A DNA stretch of 64,000 nt from positions 5,513,306 through 5,577,305 of the forward strand of contig NC_023756.2 in the NCBI RefSeq assembly GCF_000499845.2, given 5' to 3'. The stretch is from Phaseolus vulgaris. Lineage: Eukaryota; Streptophyta; Magnoliopsida; Fabales; Fabaceae. The translations under genes were made by a program, and so were the position numbers. Each line of letters opens with the position of its first letter. Positions within the stretch are counted from its first letter, which is position 1. Positions 47,095 through 57,698 of the stretch are shown piece by piece. The notes under the pieces were generated by a model. It was not told the origin of the DNA, ran no database searches, and saw nothing but the letters and a program-made list of their open reading frames with translations.

Positions 47095-50000
47095 AGTCCA
47101 TGTAGTTATTACCAAAGTCATCCTAGTTATTAAGACCGATGTCATCCTAGTTATTACCAAAGTCCATGTATTTGTAGCATATGTAAAAGGGACTTTTAAG
47201 AGTCTTCTCTCGTTATAATGAGATTTATACAACTTTGGGATTTGAATTGATATTGATAACTATTGGAGAAGAAAACCTAAAGGGTTTGTTTTGAATTTGA
47301 AAAGAATAATTATTCTATGCTTGTCCAATTAACATTCTTTGAAATTGGTTTGGCCCTCTCAAGATTAAGATAAAGGTAATTATGTTTTCTTAAAATTTGT
47401 TTTTGTGCATTTTGGATTTTACATATTTTCATATAAGAAAATAGATGTTCAAATACGAGTGCAAATTAATAAATTATTGATAAGATCTTTTTTGTTAATA
47501 CAATGTTATACCAAATTGTATTAAGAATAAGTTTTCTTCAAATTATTTTGTCCATAGTAATACATACTATTAAACTTTTGTATACAAAATATTTTAATGT
47601 TTTATCCTATATATTTTTGCATTGTTAAAAAACTGTAGTTTTATATACACACATTGCATAATTATTATTAGTATTATTATATATATTTTCTATATGTAAT
47701 ACATATTTATTTGATAATACATTGTAGTGATCATGTGGGTAAAAAAAATTGACTTTTAGAAATTTTGAATTTTTTTAACTAACTATTTACTTCAATTTAT
47801 ATAAAAAAGAGCCCACAAATTCATTTTGTGTGAAAAAAATAAGAGAAAAGATACCATCCTAAAGTAGGGATGGCAAAGTGGGGCGGGCTGTGCGGGCCGG
47901 CCCGTGGCCCGCTCCTAAAAAGCGTGGGGCGGACTGACCTTTTCAACCCGCTAACCCGCATTAGCCCGCAACCCGCGCGGGCCAACAGTGGGGCGGGGCG
48001 GGTTGGCCCGCTAACCCGCAAAAAAAAATAAAATTGGCACTTAGCAGCAGCAAGGCAATGCAATTAGGTTTTCACAAAATTTCAAAGAAAGAAACACAAC
48101 ACAATCGCGTCAATAATGTTTATGTTTATGTTTAATGTTTTGGAGTTAGGTATTTTTAATGTTTTGGAAGTGGAAGAATAGTGATATTTGATATTTACCT
48201 TAATGTTTAATGTTTTAATGTTTGATTATGTTTGAAAAGGAAGAAAATAATTTAGGTTTGATAGTAACAAATATATAGGTTTAATTTGACAAGTTTTTAA
48301 GAAAAAAATGTAAAAAAAATATATATATATATATATTTAATTTTTTTTTTAAAAAAAAGAACGCGGGCTGGCCCGCAAACCCGCGGGCTGGCCCGCAAAC
48401 CCGCGGGCCAGCTCTTATGCGGGGTGGGTTGAGAATTCTAGCCCGCAATTATAATTCAAAACCCTAATTTACATAATTGTTGGATGTGGTCGTTCTCTAG
48501 CACTTCAAACCCTAGCAATTTAAGGCTATAAAAAGCATATCACTAATAGAGTACAAACACAATCTTATATACTTTTGAAGGTTCCTTCGTGATAAGGGAT
48601 GGGATAATATTGTAGTTTCAAAGAATGGTTCACTAGCTATCCATTTGATTTTGGAGGCGAACTTATAGTCCACAAAAGGAGCGTGTGAACAGAAAAAAAA
48701 TAGGAAAAGGAAGAGTGAAAAAAAAGTTCTTATCAATATAGATCGTCTTCAGGGTAGATTAAGGACAAATCGCAGTAGTAATTGGTGTTTCACCAATTAT
48801 ATTGGTTATATTCTTTTTTTCCTTTAACTTTGATTATGATTTTAATACACTTTTATCTACTTTTAAAAATTGACAAACACATATTTACTTTTGAAGAGAC
48901 AATCTTCCATATGTAAGATTCTTTGATATTTATTAGGGTTTGCTAAAAATTTTGTAGGTGGCTACCTAAAGTAAGGTGGCACAGGGAAGAAGAAATCAAA
49001 GTAAGTACTTTATTTATTATCATGATTATTTTCCTTGTTATTTTTATAATTCTTATATAATTAAGTTTGTTTCTTGTGTAGGTACTTATAATTATAAATT
49101 TATCTCTTTTCTGGTAATCTTATTTCTTAAAATAAAATAAAAGTAAGTAAATTTATGGAGTTTTATCTTATTGTTGAGATGATCAAATACATACATATAC
49201 CTATTAATATATTTTTTTTGAAAAGGTAAAATGGTTATTGATTTTAACACATTCTTTCATTATAATATTTTTTGTTGATATATTTAATATGCAAAAGTTG
49301 TATCTCCTTCACCTTCCACTTTTGGCAACCTTTGTGATTTTGAAACAAATAAAAGACATTATCTCCCTTTATGTTACCATAAGATCTGACCTAGAGGTAA
49401 CATGTGACCTTTTCTATTTAGATTCCTTTTTCCCCTTATTTTAACCCCTATTTTTATTCTTATATAAAAATAACAAATATCAAATAAAGATATATTCATT
49501 ATTCTCTATTTTTTATTTTTGTAATGGATTAAAGACCTCAACTGTGAATATATATGATGCTTCTTAACACTAGTATATATATTTTTTTTGGTCTGCATTG
49601 TTAAAGTTTATAATGGATTATTTCAAATAGTAAGATTTTTGGTAAAGGGCATAACTATGAATTAGGTTAAAATAATACGAAAGGTTATACATATATGTAA
49701 ATGTGTGGATCATGCCAGTTAGAGTTAGATTGGGAAGGAGAAATTCTATTAAGTGCATTTGGGAGCTTGGTAAAGAAACATAAAAATTGTTATATTTTTC
49801 ATTAGAAAGACATTCATAAATAATATATTATTGATATGGTAAAGGTGATTCATTACTAGAATTTTGTAAGTATTTTTCTTGTAAAATTTTATGTATTGTA
49901 ATGTCTTACAAAATCCTTTTTGTTAATGACACTCACGATAGAGTAAAATTTATTTTGTTCTTTAACTAATTGAACAAACAAAGCATCTTATAATACAAAA

Positions 50001-50400
50001 AACTGAGTATGAAATGAAGGCAATGTAAACATGAATTGAAATAAAAAAAAAAGGATATAAATTAAGACTGAGTAGAACACAACTACTGATATACCTAATC
50101 TTGGTGTTGATGCATACCAATATCATGATTTAGTACATTTTTGGTGTTCTTAGAAGGATTAAGTACATATTATATTTGGTTAACAAGATTATATATTGTA
50201 AGATTTTACCATTATTTATTTTTATATTCACTAGTGATAGAAAATACAAAAACTCACTCATATTGTATGGGAATTAAGAATCTTCCTAAACATATTAACA
50301 AGACTATGTGTCTCTTTTACTATTTTCTCTTATCTCATTATTTAATCTAATTTCTCCATAACAAATTTATATTTACGATTAACTTGAAGAGATGAAAACA
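47095..50400 (+). repeat. Unit F of the promoter/inverted-repeat family
   Basis: Follows unit A from the CCATGTATTTGTAGC island onward. TATA-like CTATAAAAA at 48526, leader palindrome near 48783, splice-like signals near 49005-49080, and the transposase-like exon near 49730-49850. The tail includes GIKNLPKHIN at about 50270. The inverted-repeat segment is absent, so unlike the other units it cannot form the long hairpin. Interrupted by the GC-rich insertion at 47874-48448. Confidence 0.65.
47874..48448. mobile_element. GC-ended insertion, possibly a hAT-type non-autonomous element
   Basis: Begins AGGGATGGCAAAGTGGGGCG, a start typical of many hAT-family elements, and has inner GCCCGC/GCGGGC-rich ends around an AT-rich core (48010-48350). 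The right end is a short tandem repeat of GGGCTGGCCCGCAAACCC, and it lacks a clear inverted copy of the left terminus. Relative to unit A it replaces about 40 bases. No target duplication can be made out. Confidence 0.5.
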
Positions 50401-51821
50401 TTGTTACCAAAATTATTCAGAATCACATCACTACCTCTTACTTACATATTACTACAGTGACTTATTTCTCATCAACCAAATAGTTTCAGAATCACATCAC
50501 TACCTCTAAAAGTATCTTTAGAAGCAATTTTCAATTTGGATGAAACCGAAAAAGACATGCCACTCAAAAATCAAGGGCTTAGAAAAGGAATAATTAGCAT
50601 TTAAGCCAACAAAACACATGCCACTGCACATTGTTTCCTTGCATCATATCCACAGATAGCTACGTCCATTCTTCTTCACTCTTCCCCTCAAACTCTATCA
50701 CTCACCATTTTCCTCTTCTCGTGCTTCAAACAACTTCATTAAACTCAGCATTAAATTCACATAAGTCTGCTATCATGTTAGTATGTCTATGGCGATACTG
50801 GCACGCACAGTTTCCATCCATCATAAACTATAATACAGGCAACTAAATTATGCCTCTCCTCTGCCTTCTTTTGTGATTAGTTTTATACACAATAGAATAA
50901 AAAAATACAAAGCAAAATAAAAATACACAGCTAGATTTTATGACATTAAAAAGCAAAAGTAATCATTCCAAAGCAAATGAACTAATATTAAAGAAGACAA
51001 TATCAAAGAAGAGAAAAATAAGAGACGAACCGAAGAGAAGTGTTCGATTCTTGAACTGAAACCAAAGAAGCACCGAAACCACAAAATGCACGAAACACGC
51101 GAAATGTACGAAACGCATGAAATGCACTTAGTTCTAGGAGTAAAATGCACCAGCTGAAAAAAATTTCTTCACAAAAACAAACAAACACATTAGAGTTAGG
51201 CAAAGATGAGATCTAGGACATAAGAAATTAGGGTTCAAAAATACATACCAATAGGAAGTAGAGATAAATGATGTTCGAAGCAATGAGGTTCTGAAATCAA
51301 CGTCACACACAACAGAGGTAGAAGATGATTTGAAGATTGATTCTGAAATGGGATTTTAAAATGGATTTGAACATATGAAAAAAAAATTTGTGTGAAGGCT
51401 GAAGGTCTCAAAACTTTGAGGTTCGAAGAAACGAGTGTCGAAGCAATGAGATTTTGAAAATTTGACGATTGGTTCGGAAAGAGGAGTGTGTGTGAAGGCA
51501 ATGTGTGCAGAAAAGGAAAAACACGGGAAAACTTAAAGTTAATAAGAAATTGGGTGCAACTTTTTAAAATACAGTATCTACTTACAAGGGGTTTAGAACA
51601 CCTCCAGTATAGCATGTCTTATCGGAGGTTAACATTAAAAAATCTCCACTAAAAATAAGATTTTAGTGAAGATTGGTGAGAGTTTTCCCAAGAAAAATCA
51701 AAGAAGATGCGGAGGACTTAATTTTCTTGAGAAAATGATAGGAAATTCTCATAAATCTTTCCTGATTGATCAGAAACAAATGAGTAAATGTTGAATAGTC
51801 GTCCTTGCAACAATAAGTTTA
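50401..51821 (-). other. Unclassified segment with splice-like signals
   Basis: A 34-bp word, TCAGAATCACATCACTACCT, is repeated at 50409 and 50488. On the minus strand a GGTATGTAT donor-like site near 51249 and a TTTTTTCAG acceptor-like site near 51160 suggest an old transcript. A 126-codon minus frame (51235-51615) has no recognisable domain. Near 51600-51670 are CTCCGATAAG/CGGAGG-type words and a CACTAAAA...TTTTAGTG palindrome, so it may be an end of a CACTA transposon. No gene is assigned. Confidence 0.3.
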
Positions 51822-52193
51822 CACTAAAAAAAATCATGAAATAAAAATTAATTTTTAGAAACTAAAATAATTAGTTACAATAGGAACTAAAATAAAGACC
51901 ATTTTTGAAACTAAAAAAAAATTGGTTTCTAAATTAGTTGCTATTATTTTCTATTATTGTTAAATAGTTTCTAAATTGGTATCTAATTAGCAACTAAGGT
52001 TTTAACTACCAATTATTTAGTTTCTAAATTTGGTAACAAAAACCTTGGTTCCTAATTAAATACTAATTTAAAAACTATTTAACAATAATATAAAATAATA
52101 TAAACTAAATTTCTTTTTAGTTTTTAAAATGGTCTCTAATTTAGTTATTATTATTTTAGTTTCTACAAATTAATTTCTATTTCATGATTTTTG
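51822..52193. mobile_element. Diverged CACTA-type MITE
   Basis: Starts CACTAAAAAAAATCATGAAA and aligns along its length with the intact MITE at 61537-61918 (shared TTGTTAAATAGTTTCTAAAT, TGGTATCTAATTAGCAAC). The right end stops at CATGATTTTTG and lacks CTTGTAGTG, so it is damaged. Confidence 0.8.
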
Positions 52194-52249
52194 AAACTCT
52201 TGTGCCCCACCATCGTAATCCATCCCTTTGCAATATGATACTATCGACC

Positions 52250-52605
52250 TAATAAGGCAAATGCTTCTCTCCTCCCACCCTCGAGAAAACCATTGACATC
52301 TTTGGCATGAAACAGAACATTCTCATCATCATCGTGCAGGTCTACAACTCCCTCGTCTAGTCCAATGCTTACCTCGACCTCCTTGCCGCCTTTGAGACCA
52401 ACGACACTAAGATGTTCTATGAGAACCATCTTCTTAGTTCGTCACTGGGGGTTGCTATCGTGTGTTTCGTTGTTGATAATCGTTGCAATGGGAAGGCGGT
52501 ACAAGACCTGGCGCACAATGAAGGAGTTTCCAAGAAGGGTGGGAATAGGGTTTCAAAGGATTTTGGAAAATTTTGTGGAATTAGAAAACGTTGATTCTAG
52601 ATGTT
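52250..52605 (+). pseudogene. Unrecognised gene fragment
   Basis: A plus-strand frame reads through with a protein-like composition (IDIFGMKQNILIIIVQVYNS, then LDLLAAFETNDTKMFYENHL, then GVAIVCFVVDN), interrupted by one TAG at about 52358. It is closed on both sides by stops and has no start or splice sites that extend it. I do not recognise the family. The better base composition compared with its AT-rich neighbours suggests a captured exon. Confidence 0.4.
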
Positions 52606-53049
52606 AAAAGTTTGATCGCGTCAATTTCATCATCAATTATATCTATAACATTAAAGACGAATACTTTCAACTATGACCTGTCTAATATTGGTTTTAATGC
52701 CGATTGAATGAGTCAAAGAAATTATATTAACGTGTTTTCTACGGTATAATAACATTTCCGGACACCACAAAGCCACTTGCTCTGTCGGTTCAAAGGTCAT
52801 TATTATATACTTATTCTTTGTTTCTATCTTTCTTCTATCTATCTCCATTTACGTGTTTTGATATGATTTGTCTACCATAAATGATACTTTGAAAAGTATC
52901 TGCCATTGCAAAAGACTGAGCTCACCCACCAGATCTTCATGTCGAATATAAAGCAACTACTTCCTAATTGCTCCTCACTCATCACAACCTTTGTTTTACT
53001 GCAAACATAAGTTGTTTTACTAGTTTCTTATTTTTGATGTTCTTAAATC
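52606..53049 (+). promoter_or_regulatory. TNL upstream region with TATA-like box
   Basis: No coding sequence. ATATAAAG at 52946-52953, about 100 bases before the TNL start codon, is the best TATA candidate. TTGAC/GTCAA words, the core of WRKY-bound W-boxes, occur near 52618 and 52712, but such short words are expected by chance. Confidence 0.35.
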
Positions 53050-56000
53050 ATGGCACAGAGATCCTTCTCTTCCTCCAGGAATCCATGGCATTATGATGTC
53101 TTTCTAAATTTTAGAGGTGAAGATACTCGTTCACAGTTTGCATATAATCTTTACAATTCGTTGCGCCAAAAGGGGATTGTTACTTTCTTCGACGATGATG
53201 GTCTTAGAAGAGGGGAAGATATTACACCTTCTCTCTTCAAAGCTATTCAAAATTCAATGATTTCCATCGTTGTCTTCTCCAAAAACTATGCATCTTCAAC
53301 CTATTGCTTAAACGAACTTGTAAAGATACTTGAATGCGCGAAGGAAGAAGGCCGATCGATCTATCCAATATTTTATGAGGTGGATCCATCACAAGTTCGA
53401 CATCAGACTGGAACTTATGCAGAAGCATTGTCAAAACACGAAGCTAGGTTCCACACTGACGCTGACAATGAGAAGGCACAAAAATGGAGGAAGGCTTTAC
53501 ATGAAGCAGCTAATCTATCCGGCTGGCATTTCCAACATGGGTATTTCATACTATTCTTTGAATACACACACACACACACATATATATATATATTATATAA
53601 ACTCTCCTTTTGCTAATAATTTTCGTATTAATACTAATAGGGAAGGAAAGTCAAATAAATCGTATGGATCATTGATCTATAAAATTTGAGAAATGGATGC
53701 AAAATTTTATGTCACTAGTTCTGATCGAAAGGAATGAACTAAAAACAAAATATGATGCTTTAGTTTTAGCTGACATGTTTTCTTGTAATGGATAGGTCTC
53801 AACAACCAGAATATGAGTTTATCAGAAAGATTGTTGAAGAGATATCTGAAAAGATAAATTACATCCCTTTACATGTTGCTGATAATCCAATTGGGCTGGA
53901 GTATGCAGTGCAAGGAGTGAAATCTCTCCTTGGAGATGGGTCTGATGTCAACATGGTAGGAATTTATGGTATCGGGGGTATAGGTAAAACCACGATTGCT
54001 CGTGCTGTGTATAATTGTCTTTTTTGGCATTTTCAAGGTTCCTGTTTTCTACCTGACATTAGAGAAAATACAATTAATAAGCATGGGATTGTGCGACTCC
54101 AAGAAATACTACTTTCTGAAACACTCAAAGAAGAAGATATTAAAGTGAGAGATGTCAATAGAGGAATCCAGATAATAAAAAGGAGACTTCAACAGAAGAA
54201 GGTCCTTTTAGTTCTTGATGATGTTGACAAATTACAGCAGTTAAAGGTACTTGCAGGGGGACATGATTGGTTTGGCTCTGGAAGTACAATCATCATCACC
54301 ACAAGAGACAAGTACTTGCTAGATGCTCATGGGGTGGTAAACCTATATGAGGCTAAGCCTTTAAATGTTGAAAAAGCTATCGAATTGTTTAACTGGCATG
54401 CCTTCAAAAAGGGAAAAGTTGGTCCAGCTTATACGAATATTTCCAACCGTGCAGTTTCTTATGCATGCGGACTTCCGTTGGCTCTGGAAGTTATAGGATC
54501 TCACTTATTTGGAAAAAGTTTAGAACAGTGCAGTTCTGCATTAGATAAATATGAAAGTATTCCTCATGAGAAGATTCATGAAATACTTAAAGTAAGCTAT
54601 GATGGTTTGGAAGAAAATGAGAAGGGAATTTTCCTGGACATTGCTTGTTTCTTCAATACCTGTGAACTGGGCAATGTCACACCAATTCTAGAAGCTCATG
54701 GTTTTTATGTAGAAGATGGTTTGAGAGTGTTGGTTGACAGATCTCTCATAAAGATTGATTCTTCTGGTTTTGTGAGAATGCATGATCTAATTCTAGACAC
54801 AGGTAGAGAAATTGTAAGGCAGGAATCAACACTTGAGCCAGGCAGACGTAGTAGATTATGGTTTAACGAGGACATTGTTCATGTTTTGGAAGAAAATACG
54901 GTATGTTGATATTATAAACATTTCTGCTATTTTCTCTCCTTTCATCCCTTTATTATTTACCCATTTTATTGAATGCATGCTAGATTTAGTATTACATATT
55001 TATCCATGGATGGCATAGCTAATTAAAAGCACGTTTTTGTGGATAAACTATTGTTTGGCGTGGAAGGGATCTGATAAAATAGAATTCATAAAGCTTGAAG
55101 GGCACAACAACATAGAAGTGCAATGGAATGGAAAGGCATTCAGGGAAATGAAGAACTTGAGAATTTTGATCATTGAAGATTCAACCTTTTCTACTGGCCC
55201 TAAGCATCTACCAAATAGCCTGAGAGTGCTAGACTGGAGTTGCTATCCTTCACCATCTTTACCTTCTGATTTCAATCCCAAACGTTTTGAGATACTCCTT
55301 ATGCCTGAAAGTTGCCTTCAGATATTCAAACCAGAAAAGGCATGTTTATCTGTCAAAGTTTTAGTTCTCAACATGAGTTTCTACATTAAAAGATAATAAC
55401 TTGACCCATTTGCTTTTTATGTTGCAGATGTTGGGATCATTGTCTATAATAAACCTTGAAGATTGCAAGTTCTTAACTGATCTACCGAGCCTACGAGAAG
55501 CACCACTCTTAACAACTCTGCGTCTAGATAAATGCTCTAATTTGGTTAACATTGATGAATCAATTGGGTTTCTTGATAAGCTTTGCTTATTGAGTGCTCA
55601 AGAATGCACCAAGCTGAAAACTCTTGCACCCTGCATCATGCTGACATCTCTTGAAACTTTGGATCTTCGGAGGTGCGAAAGTCTTGAGAGTTTCCCAGAA
55701 GTATTGGGAAAGATGGAGAAAATAAGGAAAATATATTTAGACGGCACAAATATAGAGAAATTGCCATTTTCAATTAGAAATTTTGTTGGGCTTGAACTGC
55801 TGTCCTTGAAGGGTTGCCGAAGACTTTATCAGCTACCAGATAGTATAAGCATGATACGGGAAGTTAAGGTGTTAGTGGGTTATGGGCATGGAACGTATCA
55901 AAATTTTGAAGAGTTGAGCTCAGAGGTGTCTGCAAGTGCCATGCTTATTGACGGTGATGACCGATATCTTGATGTGTATTATTCATACATAAGTCCCAAT

Positions 56001-56564
56001 AATGGCATCCAAGTATGCAGTCCTAATCCTATTATGCATTCTGATTTCCGTTTGTTATTCCAACAGCTTAGAAAGAAAAAGAAGCACGTTCGCAGGGAAT
56101 CATCGATTCATTTCTCGTTTCGAAACAAATTTCCTAAGATAGCGGTATGTTGTAAAGTATCAGCGGTTTTCTGGAAAAGTTTGATGGCAATGAATTTCAA
56201 GTTCAGAGTATTCATTAACGAGAGTATGCAATTCATTGCTCTGAGCAATTTCATAGAAAGAGACAGGGAAACAATACTTTGGTGTGATGTAGAAGGCAAA
56301 GTGGAGGGGGTGTTTTCAGAGCAAGAGTGGAATAAAGTTGAGATTGTATTTGAGTTAGGCTTCCCTATGCAAAGAAATCGTGGAAATGAGAGCGCAACAT
56401 TGAGCTTTCTTAGTGCAATTCCAAATTGGACTCTAATCGGTGTGTATGAAGAAGGAAATAACAAGGAGGATATTGAATTCAAAGATCCCGTGTCAATTTT
56501 TCCATTACGTAACATACAACTTCCTTCTTCATTACCTACTTCTTTGTACTATGTCGTAGTGTAG
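53050..56564 (+). CDS. TIR-NBS-LRR (TNL) disease-resistance protein, four exons
   Basis: Exons 53050-53540, 53796-54900, 55067-55339 and 55428-56564 join in frame to 1,001 residues. TIR domain, residues 16-164 (DVFLNFRGEDTR; the putative catalytic Glu is residue 89 in SSTYCLNELVKIL). NB-ARC: P-loop GIYGIGGIGKTT at 219-230, kinase-2 LLVLDDVD at about 301-308, RNBS-B at 326-334, GLPLA at 389-393, FLDIACFF, and MHD at 492-494. Exon 3 (533-623) is the usual short linker/LRR exon. Exon 4 opens with LRRs (about 624-774) and ends in a C-JID-like region from FRNKFPKIAVC (854-864). Introns 1 and 2 are GT-AG; intron 3 appears to be GC-AG. The LRR part is short for the class. Family role: an intracellular immune receptor whose TIR domain acts as an NADase when oligomerised. 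No inactivating lesion is seen, so it could be functional. Confidence 0.9.
53541..53795 (+). other. TNL intron 1 with a CA/TA microsatellite
   Basis: GTATTT donor after the TIR exon, acceptor ATGGATAG, phase 2. Contains (CA)n followed by (TA)n at about 53565-53597. The coding frame joins as HG-SQQPEYEF. Confidence 0.85.
55340..55427 (+). other. TNL intron 3, apparent GC-AG intron
   Basis: Donor CCAGAAAAG/GCATGT, acceptor TATGTTGCAG/ATG, 88 bp, phase 0. Reading through meets a stop after 19 codons. Splicing joins KPEK to MLGSLS, the position and phase usual for TNL genes. The donor matches the consensus apart from C for T at position 2. Confidence 0.75.
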
Positions 56565-57690
56565 GGAAGCCTGCATAGGAATATGGATTAAATAAGTTTT
56601 TCTAATGTTTACAATTATTACGTTAGATACTTCTACTTCTTCATTTTGCCCTTTGTTTTAATGTGTTCAATTTTATCATTACAATACACCTTTCCTTTGT
56701 CATTTGTGACTACTTATGACGACAAGTGACATAGGTGAAAGACATGTTGTATAATTATTTTATAAATTAAAGTTCCTTACTCAAACATTCTAAACCTTAT
56801 TTGCAAAACAGGTATGTCCATATTCACTCTCCTAAACAATACATATTTAAATAGATACTCCCAGTTGCCATACCCACAATCTTTTATCTGATATAATTTT
56901 CCATTTGATCACCTTTAAACTGAATCTAGATCTACCTTTTCTCAATACTAAAATATCAATACTAAAAATATCATTAAATAACAACTAATCTTAAAAATAA
57001 AAATATAATTAATCCTGGGATTGTTTTACAAAATTAAAAAACTATAGATATTAAAGTAGTATCTAAATTTTTATTTAACATTTAGCTATTAAATTTTAAC
57101 AACTAACTAATATAAATTATAAATGAGTCACTATGAAAGAATAATTGTTCAATTTTTTTCTTTTTTTCTCGTGATTTCAAGTTATTATTACATGCCCAAG
57201 CCTCTCTCTTTAATATAATTAATTTGATTCACTAAATGTACTGAGGTACACACACCACCATTTTCAAATGAATTGATAAAAATTATTTTAAAAGAGTACA
57301 CAAGACCTTCAACCCCGTTATTTAGCTTGGACCAAATATACATGCCCATAGGAAACTAAAATAACCAAAACAAACACGTTTTCAAATGCAATATTCAAAA
57401 ATACGTTCAACCATGGGGCATACTTAATGATGTTTCGTAATTTACAAATCCACGTACAGTTTGTTCAACCATTGGCATACTTAATGATGTTTCGTAATTT
57501 ACAAATCCACGTACGGTTTTTCCAATTAGTATGACTACAACAGAACAACAAAATAAAACATTACTTATCTAAAATAAAACATTACTTATCTAGTAATGCG
57601 TACATGTATCAAAATAAAGTTAAAAGAAAAAGAGTTAAAAAAAAAATAGTTAATTTGGATGTAAAGAATAGTTTATTCAAACAAGTAACA
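56565..57690. repeat. Intergenic DNA with two short tandem duplications
   Basis: AT-rich, no gene. A 58-bp unit starting GTTCAACCAT is duplicated at 57405-57518. A 21-bp unit (AAATAAAACATTACTTATCT) is duplicated at 57551-57591. Confidence 0.8.
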
Positions 57691-57698
57691 AGTAACAA

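Noticed and set aside
47821..48063. An 80-residue minus-strand frame in the GC-rich insertion
   Set aside because: It crosses the insertion edge and its composition only reflects GCCCGC repeats.
53988..54010. miR482/2118 target site in the P-loop codons
   Set aside because: The codons here seem to differ from the usual target at most third positions, too many for confident pairing.
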